Shown here in pieces: positions 1 through 7,880 of a stretch of 64,000 nt of DNA (its first letter is position 1; every line of letters begins with the position of its first letter). Both the position numbers and the translations under genes were made by a program. The notes beneath the pieces were generated by a model, which was not told where the DNA came from, made no database searches, and saw only the letters and a list, made by a program, of their open reading frames with translations. This stretch comes from an uncultured Verrucomicrobiota bacterium (GTDB lineage Bacteria > Verrucomicrobiota > Kiritimatiellia > CAIVKH01): the NCBI GenBank assembly GCA_937873455.1, contig CALMYG010000006.1:62001-126000 (forward strand), in the 5' to 3' direction.

Positions 1-1
1 T

Positions 2-2338
2 TGTTTTTATTTGCTCGGGTTGGTCCTTGCGCGCGAGGTTGCGGGGGATGACCAACCCTGGGTGTTCAAGACCATGCTCACCCAGGCGCAGTTCGATGCG
101 GAACATGCCGCTTGGTCGGCCGCGCCGTATCGCCTGCGCTTAAGCAGCCTGAACGGCATTACCTTGCTGGGGAACATCTACTACGATGCGGTCTGGAGCG
201 ATAACCCCCAGGGAAAAACCCAATACGTGGGTCGCGGGATGACCAGCTCGACGTTCAGCTTCACGCATGGCCTCCATGTCAACCAGGGCCGCGGGTTACT
301 CTGGGTTTCCGGCTTCGAGGGCCCCAGCGGACCGCGCTACAACGCGGTGTGGGAGGACGGCGCCCCAACCTCCAACCGGACGGTCGCGATCGGCTTGACC
401 AAGGCGCAGTTGGATGCCCAGATTGCCGAGAATTCAGCCGAGGGGCGTGAGCTTTCCGACGTGCTGACATTCAATTCAGGGCCACAGGTCCTGCACAATG
501 GCCTCTGGCGACCGGCCGGCAATCCGGTGTTTGCCAATGCCATCCGCTACAACCAAACCTTGGCCGAGCTGGAGGAGGAAATCGCTTCACGGTTCAGCAA
601 CAATTGGCAACTCATCCGGATCACCGGCGGCCAAACCCTGGCGGGCGTGGTCCACTGCTCCGTCTGGGCGCGTGGATTCGGACGCCAAAACGCCTATGCC
701 CAGCCCCGCGTGGTCTACACCGACATCAACGGGCAAATCGAAAACGCCTTGTATTCCGGATACCGGCCGCAATGGATACAGCAATACGAAATCCAGACCG
801 GGGGCGGTAATAACCGGTATTATATCGCCCATTATGTCCGCAACGGCGGGTTGCCCATCTCCTACATCGAGCGCTTGAGGGTGGCATATCGGTATCACCA
901 CGTCGGCATCTCCCATCAAGGACGATTGATCTATGCCGCCGGCCACAAGCCAATTCCCGGCAGTGCTCGTGCCCATTGGCCGGACCTGCGCGCCAATCAC
1001 CGGGTGCGGATCGGCAGCGTCTCGAAGATGATCACCGCCACCGCCATCCTCGACTTGGTGAATCGCGGTCTTTTGAGCCTGGATGACCGGGTGCTGGGGC
1101 CGGGTTCGATCTTTGGCAACGAAATCGGCTGGCGGGCCCATCAACCGTTTACCGCCTGGGAACAGCAAATCCGGATCCGCCACTTGCTGACCATGACCAG
1201 CGGGTTTGCAACCGAACCGGATTGGCATCCTTATACCAGCAACCCCAACGTGCTGGACATTCTGGATCAATGGGTTCGCGACCACGACCCGATCAGTCCG
1301 CCGGGAACGACGAACCGATACGTCAACGCCAACACCGCCATGCTCGGCGCCGTGATCGAGCGCATCAGCGGGATGTCGTACGAGGAATATTGCCGTCAAC
1401 GCATCCTGCGGCCGGCCGGCATTCAAGACCAGCACATGACCTTTCTCACCGGGGCTCTGAATGAACATCAACCCGGGGAGCCGTTTTACATTTTCCACAC
1501 CAGCAATTATCCCCCGGATTTATATTCCACCAACCTTCATTGGCGGATCAACAATCCCGGCGGGGGCTGGGTCGCCCGGCCTCAGGACGCCCTGATGTTT
1601 CTGCGACGGGTCGATCAATTGGCCTTCAACAAGGATATCCTGCCAGAGGCCTTGCTGGATCAGCGCTTTGATACCGGCGGCGCGGTTCGTACCGATGGCA
1701 CCCCCAGCAGCTACGGCATGGCCACCATGATCTTTGGCTTCGGTTGGGGACATAATGGCCAGTTCCCTCAAGCCGGAGGATCAACCTGGCTGTTGCAATA
1801 TGGCGATGCAGGGATGTTTCTGCACGTGCCGGTGGTCGATCAGGGGTTGCCCTCTACGGTGGCGTTACGCCAGATCATTGACGACATCACCGCCGCCGGC
1901 GATTGGCCCGAACAGCTCAATCTGTTTGACTCCATCAACCCCGGTTACGATTCCTGGGTGCAGTCGCGTTTTCCGGCGGCCATGCGCGCAAACGCCTCGT
2001 TCCGGCACCGCTTCACCGCTCCCTATGTCGACCCCGATCAGGATGGTTACGCCAACGTCGCGGAGTTTTATCACGGGCTTGATCCCCTGAGCGTCAACCT
2101 GTCACCGCAATGGTTTATCGCCCTGACGGCCGACGGTATCGCCCTGGAGTGGTGGAAGCGGTTGGATGCCTTTGGCGTTCATGCGTTTCCCCAGCGCAGT
2201 CCGAACCTTGGGTTGTGGACGGGTTCCACCGCTGTAACCCCGCAACTCTCCACGCGCCTGGGCTTTGAGCGGTTTCGCCACACCATCGGCTTTAATTCGA
2301 TCCATCGCTTTGGCCGACTCCGGTACGAGCTCGATTAG
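2..2338 (+). CDS. Secreted serine hydrolase, beta-lactamase/polyglycine hydrolase-like (5' partial)
   Basis: The reading frame is open to the left edge, so the true start and probable signal peptide lie outside. The first ~280 visible residues are repeats with a YRLxSLNG...YxAVW pattern, resembling the bacterial tandem repeat domain (BTRD1) found in polyglycine hydrolases. A class C beta-lactamase-like domain follows: SxxK nucleophile motif (SVSK), then a YxN motif (YVN) about 100 residues on. The C-terminus has a DPDQDGYANVAE calcium-binding type-3 repeat, as in many exported PVC proteins. Seen: motifs and architecture. Inferred: secreted or surface peptide hydrolase; substrate unknown. A true antibiotic-degrading beta-lactamase is unlikely with this repeat domain. 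Confidence 0.8.
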   Translation, partial: CFYLLGLVLAREVAGDDQPWVFKTMLTQAQFDAEHAAWSAAPYRLRLSSLNGITLLGNIYYDAVWSDNPQGKTQYVGRGMTSSTFSFTHGLHVNQGRGLLWVSGFEGPSGPRYNAVWEDGAPTSNRTVAIGLTKAQLDAQIAENSAEGRELSDVLTFNSGPQVLHNGLWRPAGNPVFANAIRYNQTLAELEEEIASRFSNNWQLIRITGGQTLAGVVHCSVWARGFGRQNAYAQPRVVYTDINGQIENALYSGYRPQWIQQYEIQTGGGNNRYYIAHYVRNGGLPISYIERLRVAYRYHHVGISHQGRLIYAAGHKPIPGSARAHWPDLRANHRVRIGSVSKMITATAILDLVNRGLLSLDDRVLGPGSIFGNEIGWRAHQPFTAWEQQIRIRHLLTMTSGFATEPDWHPYTSNPNVLDILDQWVRDHDPISPPGTTNRYVNANTAMLGAVIERISGMSYEEYCRQRILRPAGIQDQHMTFLTGALNEHQPGEPFYIFHTSNYPPDLYSTNLHWRINNPGGGWVARPQDALMFLRRVDQLAFNKDILPEALLDQRFDTGGAVRTDGTPSSYGMATMIFGFGWGHNGQFPQAGGSTWLLQYGDAGMFLHVPVVDQGLPSTVALRQIIDDITAAGDWPEQLNLFDSINPGYDSWVQSRFPAAMRANASFRHRFTAPYVDPDQDGYANVAEFYHGLDPLSVNLSPQWFIALTADGIALEWWKRLDAFGVHAFPQRSPNLGLWTGSTAVTPQLSTRLGFERFRHTIGFNSIHRFGRLRYELD

Positions 2339-2355
2339 GAGCTGTTACATGAAGG

Positions 2356-2412
2356 TGTAGCCGCGGGCGTTGACCCGCGGCGTGCCGGACGCCCCCACCG
2401 TGGGCGTCTACA
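2356..2412. repeat. REP-like double hairpin bounded by TGTAG/CTACA
   Basis: Two adjacent stems can be drawn: 2360-2367 with 2374-2381 (8 bp) and 2388-2394 with 2402-2408 (7 bp). The whole is bounded by TGTAG and CTACA. The same outer ends enclose two hairpins at 35936-35995, and a variant lies at 25386-25441. It sits just 3' of the hydrolase gene and could act as an mRNA 3' end structure or REP element. Confidence 0.5.
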
Positions 2413-2828
2413 GAAGGTAATTCCAGCCAGCCTGAGTTCCGAGCTGGTTAAAAACGCATAGGCAACTCATTGGTTTGCAGTGATGCGATCGCGTGTTTGG
2501 GTGACCCACGTGGATGGAGAGATGATGGCTCGCCGCGTCCGGACGTCGCTCGCACGCGTGCATCGCTGCGCCGATGACGTCGCAGAGAGAAAGAGAACAT
2601 CACCACGTTCATGTTCCCTTCATCATCCGCTACACAAGGAACATGAAGATGACGGCGTAGCGTGCCAGACCATTCTTTATGCGCCGAAGGCGCATGCGGT
2701 ACCGCGGGAAGCCGTCGGGCAGGCACCGCGCTTCGCGGGGTCCGGGGAGCCGGTTGATCCAGCGGGCCGAGCCTGTCGCAAGCGACAGGCGGCCAGCAAG
2801 GCGGAGCATCCGGTGGTGAGATCGGCAC
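2413..2828. other. Non-coding stretch with a degenerate, inverted copy of the intergenic element
   Basis: No credible gene is seen between the hydrolase and rpsI, which converge here. The reverse complement of about 2630-2715 resembles the middle of the element at 28129-28342: a CCCGCGGTACCGCATGCGCC core, then GGCGCA, then a GATGATGAA segment. The GGGCGCATC ends are missing, so this is an old or partial copy. A perfect GCCTGTCG/CGACAGGC hairpin lies at about 2773-2792. Confidence 0.45.
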
Positions 2829-2864
2829 AAAAAAACCGGAAGGCGTGAGACCTTCCGGTTTTTT
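2829..2864 (-). terminator. Rho-independent terminator of rplM-rpsI
   Basis: AAAAAACCGGAAGG and CCTTCCGGTTTTTT form a 14-bp inverted repeat around a 7-nt loop. Read on the minus strand it gives a GC stem followed by a T run, 24 bp after the rpsI stop. The A/T symmetry would let it work in both directions, ending any transcript from the left as well. Confidence 0.9.
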
Positions 2865-2887
2865 GTTCGTCGCGGTTCGCGATCGGA

Positions 2888-3286
2888 TTAGCGCTTGGAG
2901 AACTGGAAGCGCTTGCGGGCGCCGGGCTGGCCGGGCTTTTTGCGTTCCTTCATGCGGGGATCGCGGGTCAGGTAGCCGGCTTGTTTCAGCGCGGCGCGGA
3001 AAGAGGGATCCACCTGCAAGAGCGCGCGGGCGATGCCGTGGCGGATGGCGCCAGCCTGACCGGAAAGCCCGCCGCCGTCGGCGAGGGCGATCACGTCAAA
3101 CCGCTGCTGGGTTCCCGTGATTTCAAAAGGTTGCTGGGCGATCCGGCGCAACGTTTCCAGCGGGAGGTATTCCTCCAGGGGACGTTCGTTGACGGTGAAT
3201 TTACCGACGCCATTCATCAGGCGGATGCGGGCGGTGGACGTCTTGCGACGGCCGGTAGCAATGTGTTCGACAACTTTGGTAGCCAC
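2888..3286 (-). CDS. rpsI: 30S ribosomal protein S9
   Basis: 132 residues, the usual length. The family signature GRRKTSxARxRL lies near the N-terminus, [19 protein letters not shown] is in the centre, and the C-terminus is basic, ending SKR, as is typical of S9, whose tail reaches the decoding-site tRNAs. It follows rplM by 16 bp, the universal rplM-rpsI pairing, and is closed by the terminator at 2829-2864. Component of the small ribosomal subunit. Confidence 0.97.
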   Translation of the reverse strand: MATKVVEHIATGRRKTSTARIRLMNGVGKFTVNERPLEEYLPLETLRRIAQQPFEITGTQQRFDVIALADGGGLSGQAGAIRHGIARALLQVDPSFRAALKQAGYLTRDPRMKERKKPGQPGARKRFQFSKR

Positions 3287-3302
3287 GGATTCTTACCTTT
3301 CC

Positions 3303-3731
3303 TTAAACAGCCAGCGCCTGGGGTTGCTGGGCGACATGGGGATGCTCGGCGCCGGCATAGACTTTCAGCCGTTTGAGCTGGTTGCGGGTCTGATGATTTT
3401 TCGGCATCATCCCTTTCACCGCCTGCTCAATGATGCGGGCCGGGTTGCGTTTGCGGACTTCGGCGGCGGTGAAGGTTTTCAGGCCGCTGGGAAACCCGGT
3501 GAAATGCTTGTAAATCTTTTGCTCTTCCTTGTTGCCGGTCAGCTTGACCTTGGCCGCATTGATGACCAGCACAAAGTCGCCGCCATCGATGTGGTTGGCG
3601 AACGTCGGCTTGTTCTTGCCGCGGAGAATGTATGCGATCTTGGCGGCCAGACGTCCGGCCGGTTGACCGGCGGCGTCGATTAGAAACCACTGCCGCTTGA
3701 TTTGATCTGCTTGTACTAACGTTGTCTTCAT
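3303..3731 (-). CDS. rplM: 50S ribosomal protein L13
   Basis: 142 residues from the chosen ATG at 3731, matching the normal L13 length. An in-frame ATG seven codons upstream is rejected because a GAGAAGG ribosome site sits about 8 nt before 3731. Conserved L13 features visible are QxWFLIDAxGQPxGRLA, the GDFVxVINA block and the KGMxPKN segment. It is the first gene of the rplM-rpsI operon and encodes a component of the large ribosomal subunit. Confidence 0.97.
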   Translation of the reverse strand: MKTTLVQADQIKRQWFLIDAAGQPAGRLAAKIAYILRGKNKPTFANHIDGGDFVLVINAAKVKLTGNKEEQKIYKHFTGFPSGLKTFTAAEVRKRNPARIIEQAVKGMMPKNHQTRNQLKRLKVYAGAEHPHVAQQPQALAV

Positions 3732-3868
3732 GCCTTGAACCTTCTCATGCAAAATGAGCGGTGAAGATAACGAATGACCGCCGGAGTGTCAATGACCGGA
3801 TTACAAAAAGCGAACGGGGCGAGCATCCCGCTGACCAGCAACGGGTTAGCCGCGCGCCCGGCCCGGCC

Positions 3869-4309
3869 TCAGCGCTGCAGGGACTCAATGGCGAGCACGA
3901 TGCCTTCGGTAAACTCCACCCGCATGCGTTCGTATTCGATGTCGCGTGCGACATCAACCCACACCCAGTCGCTCCCGCTCCGCATGGAGCCGCCGGCATC
4001 GCGGTAACGGAAGTTGGCATTCACGCGCTGGCGGTCGGTGGTGGTTTGTTTGGCGGTGTAGGACCAAACCTCAAGGATGCCCTGGCGGGTTTGCCGGGTA
4101 TACGTGCGGTTGGGTGCGCCGAGGGCCATGGTTACCATTTCGGGGGTGAACCCGATATCGATCTGGCCCTGTTGAATCAAGGCTTGCGCTTCCGGGGGAA
4201 AGGACGCAAACAACTCCGGATTCTGCTTGATTCGGGATTGCGGCGTGGCGCAACCGCACACCACCACCAGCGCACAACTTAACACACCAAGAAACGTAAA
4301 CGTCTTCAT
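3869..4309 (-). CDS. Small lipoprotein, BamE/SmpA-like fold suspected
   Basis: 146 residues. A hydrophobic signal ends in VVVCGC, so Cys18 or Cys20 may be the lipidated residue. The mature part has the pattern IxxGFTPEMVxMALGxPN...EVWxYT, which resembles the short BamE/SmpA-type domain (two helices then beta strands containing a G-x-P turn). The domain call is from pattern only. It lies upstream of rplM on the same strand with a 137-bp gap, probably as its own transcript. It could be an outer-membrane assembly or envelope stress lipoprotein, but function is not established. Confidence 0.75.
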   Translation of the reverse strand: MKTFTFLGVLSCALVVVCGCATPQSRIKQNPELFASFPPEAQALIQQGQIDIGFTPEMVTMALGAPNRTYTRQTRQGILEVWSYTAKQTTTDRQRVNANFRYRDAGGSMRSGSDWVWVDVARDIEYERMRVEFTEGIVLAIESLQR

Positions 4310-4489
4310 GAAGCGACATCTTACCGTATGGCCGGGGGCGGGACAAGCCGCCAGTGAAGAACAACAGAAGCTCTACCGGCTGTAGGACTTGCATTTCGGA
4401 GGCAGGTAAGCCTTGCTTGTCGTTGCGCCATTTAGATCCCATTTTAGCCGACACTTGACGCATCTTCGGGCCTCGCATAACATTTCGTT

Positions 4490-4750
4490 ATGAACGTGAC
4501 GCTACCAGCTCGAATGGAAGCCCAATTGTCGCCACAAGATGTTGCTCTGCATCTGGCTCTCGGCTTGTTTGTTGCCGACGAAGCCACCCTCGGCCAGGCC
4601 GCAGAGGTTGCGGGGATGTCGCAGGGCGCATTTCTGCACGAGCTTGGGAAGCGCAAAATTCCGCTTCATTATGGACCTGAGCAGCTCGCGGAAGATTTGC
4701 AACGGACTCATCTCCTCCGCTCGCGATTTGCTGCGCCAGATCGCAGATGA
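4490..4750 (+). CDS. UPF0175-family antitoxin, toxin partner deleted
   Basis: 86 residues from ATG 4490. The central part matches UPF0175 antitoxins: a helix-turn-helix-like segment, GQAAEVAGMSxxxFLxxLGxRxIPxxY, followed by an acidic EQLAEDL helix. These antitoxins normally precede a DUF3368 PIN-type ribonuclease toxin. Here the frame runs past the domain into about 13 residues (HLLRSRF...) that look like out-of-frame readthrough, and only the tail of the toxin follows (4716-4811). It may still be expressed as an orphan antitoxin. Confidence 0.75.
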   Translation: MNVTLPARMEAQLSPQDVALHLALGLFVADEATLGQAAEVAGMSQGAFLHELGKRKIPLHYGPEQLAEDLQRTHLLRSRFAAPDRR

Positions 4751-4811
4751 GGCCGGCGCATATCTTGCCCCGGACCTTGTTGAAGCCGCACTCAAATCCG
4801 TGGGCGAATGA
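4716..4811 (+). pseudogene. C-terminal remnant of a DUF3368-like PIN toxin
   Basis: In a frame shifted relative to the antitoxin, 31 codons read SARDLLRQIADEAGAYL... and end VEAALKSVGE before TGA at 4809-4811. This resembles the C-terminal end of DUF3368 toxins (a helix, AG.YLS, then an LxxxGE end). The N-terminal catalytic PIN part is absent, so an internal deletion joined the antitoxin to the toxin tail at about 4700-4716. Assignment rests on pattern memory; a profile search of the 31 residues would test it. Confidence 0.5.
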
Positions 4812-4839
4812 TCCTCCTGAAGATTCTTTATTTTTATGA

Positions 4840-6933
4840 TCACCACGTTGCTTGCTTGTGCCGAAGATCATCCAGAAACTCTGAAGCTGGCGCTACGGCA
4901 CTGATCATAAGGTGGTCTCGGGCTCGGGTGCAGGCGACGTACAGCAGGTGGCGTTCGGTGTCGTAAATTTCCTGGAGGTCGGCATCGTCTCCAACTTGTT
5001 CAATGCGCTCCTGCAACGGCAACACTTCGTCGTCACAGGCCATGACGGCAACTGCGCGGAACTCCAACCCCTTAGCTAGGTGCATGGTCCCAATCGCGGC
5101 ATACCCGCTGGCGACGTCAGCGTGATCATCCAGCACCCTGCAGGGCAGGCCGGCGGCTTTGGCGGCGGCCTCGGCTCTCGGTATTTGCGCGGCCGACCGG
5201 ACAAAGATGCCGATTTCATGCGGGGTAATACCGGATGTCAGCATCTCCTTGAGCCAAGCCCCGACCCCATGGCCTTCTTCTTCCTCGGTGGTGTAGTCGC
5301 AGATTACGGGAGGCACTCCGTTAAAGACGGATACGGTATCGCTGCGCTTTTCGGTGTTCCCATCGATGTCAGCGACCTCGGGACCGAGCAGTCGGTCGGC
5401 ATGCTTACGAATTTGATGTGATGTCCGGTAATTGACCCGCAAGGTCTTGGAGCGTCCGCGCACATCCACGCCCAGCGACTTCCACGAAAAGGGAGCCTGA
5501 AAAATTCGTTGGCCAAGATCGCCGGCGAAGAACAGTGCGTTTGGTCGGTCTTCACCGAGTGCCGCCAGGAAGCGTAGCTGCGCCACGGAGATGTCTTGCG
5601 ATTCATCGATCACGGCAAAGTCAAAGGGGCGATGCTTTTGCTGACCGGTCGCCGTGGTGAGTGCGCTGAACGCACCAGACAGGGTCATCCCTCCGGACTT
5701 GTTCAGATCTTCCCTTGCATACTCAAATATTGACCACAGCACCCTCCGTTGGGTTTCCGGCAGCCGCGTCTTACGTCCGAGCCGGGCGACATCCCGATAG
5801 GCGTCCCACGTGGCGAGTTGCCATGCATCCACCACCTGATCCCATTCGGACATCAGAAAGGAAAGACTGAAGTGGTGTCCGGCTACCCGTGCCGATGCAT
5901 CCCGGATGGCGTTACGAAGCGCCTCCCGGGACATCAGCGTTATGGGTCCGATCCATGACTTGTGCAGGCGAATCGCCAAGGCCGGAAGCGAGTAGACATC
6001 AATTCGTTCGGCCAGTCTGGGTTCATTACCGATAAGTCGGCGGAGTTTGGTTTGAAGGGCGTGGGCCAAAGGGTCGGAAAATGTCGTGAGAAGAACCCGG
6101 GCTTCCGGGTGGCGGCGGGCGAGTGATACCGCACGGTGCAGGGCTACGATGGTTTTGCCGGTTCCAGCCGAACCAGCGACGCGGGCCGGCCCATTGAACT
6201 CTTTTTCGACCAATTCACGCTGCTCCGGATGCAGAAAGACAGTCCACTTGTCCCAAGGGAATTCCAACGCTTGTTGTAGCTCCTCGGCGCTGGACACAAC
6301 CTTGAACCGGCGTTGAGCATCCGGGTGATCGAACGGGTTGTCAGCGGTAGCCGTGGTTTTGACTGGCCGTGGTTTGCCCCCGGTCGCCAACTCCAACAGC
6401 GCCTCCGAGGCCTCGGCCGGCAAGTGCTCGGCTAACACCAACAAACTGTCTTCGTCGACTTTCTTAACGTTCGGGATCCATTCGGATGGAACGCCATACC
6501 CCAGCAAATCTTCGTCGGATACGCGATCGAACAACAAAGGCTTGGGGGCGGTGACCGGTTCCGCCTGCTTCTTCACGTAAACGGGCACGACGATCTCTTT
6601 GACCGTCTCCCGTATCTCAACGAATTGCGCCGCGCCGGTTTTGGGATGGGTCTCCAGCTTGCGCCGTTCCGCCCAAGCATAAGCTTTGTCGTGGTGATCC
6701 ACGTAGCAAAGAAGAAGGCTCCCGGCTGTTTTATGAACAATAATGCGGATGTCCGCGCTGACCCGCACCGACCAGAAGTTTTTGTCCTTCGCTTTGTCGA
6801 GCTTGTGGAAACTCATGCTCGGACTGGCCGGATTGATTTGGAGGTCGAAGGCGGTTTGTTTGGTCGCCTTTTGCTCGTCTGGTGTTAAGCATCCAAGGCT
6901 ATCGGTGAAGGTATCGGCGATGCGGAAGTGCAT
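4840..6933 (-). CDS. UvrD/SF1-type helicase with N-terminal RelE-like domain
   Basis: 697 residues. Residues ~35-92 resemble RelE/ParE toxins: FHKLxKAKxxNFWSVRVSxDIRIIVH, then LCYVDHHDxAYxWAERR. From ~235 on it is a UvrD-family SF1 ATPase: Walker A GSAGTGKT (254-261), Walker B DESQD (443-447), an RVNYRTS motif, GTMHLAKGLEFRAV (motif V) and YVACTRARDHL (motif VI). The fusion is recurrent in bacterial genomes; its activity is unproven. It is the last gene of the island cluster, 16 bp after its upstream neighbour, which suggests co-transcription. It may sense or process foreign nucleic acid, or the RelE-like part may be a regulatory or effector domain. Confidence 0.85.
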   Translation of the reverse strand: MHFRIADTFTDSLGCLTPDEQKATKQTAFDLQINPASPSMSFHKLDKAKDKNFWSVRVSADIRIIVHKTAGSLLLCYVDHHDKAYAWAERRKLETHPKTGAAQFVEIRETVKEIVVPVYVKKQAEPVTAPKPLLFDRVSDEDLLGYGVPSEWIPNVKKVDEDSLLVLAEHLPAEASEALLELATGGKPRPVKTTATADNPFDHPDAQRRFKVVSSAEELQQALEFPWDKWTVFLHPEQRELVEKEFNGPARVAGSAGTGKTIVALHRAVSLARRHPEARVLLTTFSDPLAHALQTKLRRLIGNEPRLAERIDVYSLPALAIRLHKSWIGPITLMSREALRNAIRDASARVAGHHFSLSFLMSEWDQVVDAWQLATWDAYRDVARLGRKTRLPETQRRVLWSIFEYAREDLNKSGGMTLSGAFSALTTATGQQKHRPFDFAVIDESQDISVAQLRFLAALGEDRPNALFFAGDLGQRIFQAPFSWKSLGVDVRGRSKTLRVNYRTSHQIRKHADRLLGPEVADIDGNTEKRSDTVSVFNGVPPVICDYTTEEEEGHGVGAWLKEMLTSGITPHEIGIFVRSAAQIPRAEAAAKAAGLPCRVLDDHADVASGYAAIGTMHLAKGLEFRAVAVMACDDEVLPLQERIEQVGDDADLQEIYDTERHLLYVACTRARDHLMISAVAPASEFLDDLRHKQATW

Positions 6934-6949
6934 GTGTTATGAGCCAACA

Positions 6950-7366
6950 CTATCGCTTAAGAATTGGTCTGCTTGCTACGCTTGCCAACTGGTTGGCCAA
7001 ATCCTTCCTCCTCGCTTTCTCTGCTTCGGGGTCAATGCCCTCCCATGGCCAATCGGAAATGACCGCATGCCGAGGTGGAGGTTCATCAGAGATTATATCA
7101 AGGCCAATTTTGCGGACCACAGAAGCCTCGATAATGACCGCCCCGTGTAAATTTCGCCCACTCTCTGCTACCACCATTTCGCCGATTGCCCAAAGTTCAT
7201 CCATTGGATCGGCGGCATGGCGCGACACAGAAGTGGTTCGATCATTCGGGTTTGGCAGAAACGCAACAGGCTTGGCTTGAATGTGGTTGTAATGCCCGCT
7301 TTGCGTTAAAAACCGCGCGAGGCTTTCGCCATCATCAACAATCTCAGGCAACCCCGACGGCAACAT
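6950..7366 (-). CDS. Conserved unknown protein of the island cluster (ORF Y)
   Basis: 138 residues if started at ATG 7366, which overlaps the preceding gene by 23 bp. A longer frame exists (to 7498) but its extra 44 residues fall within the preceding gene's coding region and look random. Visible blocks: AKPVAFLPNPxDRTTSVSRH, ELWAIGEMVVAxSGRNLHGAVII, and DEPPPRHAVISDWPW, followed by a charged helix. No signal peptide or membrane segment is seen. I do not recognise a named family. The compact, motif-rich sequence and tight coupling to ORF X and the TIGR04255 gene suggest a functional module. Confidence 0.65.
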   Translation of the reverse strand: MLPSGLPEIVDDGESLARFLTQSGHYNHIQAKPVAFLPNPNDRTTSVSRHAADPMDELWAIGEMVVAESGRNLHGAVIIEASVVRKIGLDIISDEPPPRHAVISDWPWEGIDPEAEKARRKDLANQLASVASRPILKR

Positions 7367-7880
7367 CTTGAATACCCATAACCATTTTGATGCCCTGGCA
7401 GATAGCCTCTGGAACATGGGTTCCGTTAAACCGGACCACACCGTGCGCCTTGTCCATTCCAATAAGCCATGCGTAAGCCAATCGATTCCCGTTACCAACG
7501 CTCAAGGAAAACAACTCGCCGCGACGTGCAATCCAATCCAACTCTATGGCACCATCTGGCTCAACAGCAAAATCTGGCGACGGGAGATCATCCGGAAGCG
7601 CAACAATAAAATCCCTGACAGTCCTAACCGCAACGGGGTCAGCCGGTGGCGAATCACCGCAGGCGGCGTTGTGTTCTTCAAGTATATCGTGCAAACGCGA
7701 CAACATTTCTGCCTTTCTGCCAAACAACGCATCTGAACCCTCCGCAGCCTTGACAATGGCAGACGCGCTTGAGGATGCCACAGCAGCCTCACGCGATAGC
7801 GCGGTACCAAAACGCGCATATCCATTCAGTGCGATGTAGCTAAGGCAAACTCCTAAGGTTGTCGAAATAGGTTCAGGCAT
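7344..7880 (-). CDS. Unknown protein of the island cluster (ORF X)
   Basis: 178 residues. The start at 7880 overlaps the end of the TIGR04255 gene by 28 bp, and no clear ribosome site is seen, so translation is probably coupled to it. The N-terminus is mildly hydrophobic (ISTTLGVCLSYIALNG), then a helical stretch with an HDILEEHN segment, then a beta-rich half with the block GNGNRLAYAWLIGMDKAHG and VRFNG. No catalytic motif is recognisable. It is always read here with the TIGR04255 gene upstream and ORF Y downstream. Confidence 0.65.
   Translation of the reverse strand: MPEPISTTLGVCLSYIALNGYARFGTALSREAAVASSSASAIVKAAEGSDALFGRKAEMLSRLHDILEEHNAACGDSPPADPVAVRTVRDFIVALPDDLPSPDFAVEPDGAIELDWIARRGELFSLSVGNGNRLAYAWLIGMDKAHGVVRFNGTHVPEAICQGIKMVMGIQDVAVGVA

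Noticed and set aside
2630-2830. 66-residue minus-strand frame between the hydrolase gene and rpsI
   Set aside because: Arg-rich with no start context, and explained by the degenerate repeat copy there.
7367-7498. N-terminal extension of ORF Y to 7498
   Set aside because: The extra residues are coded inside ORF X in another frame and look unconserved; the ATG at 7366 gives a short overlap typical of coupled genes.
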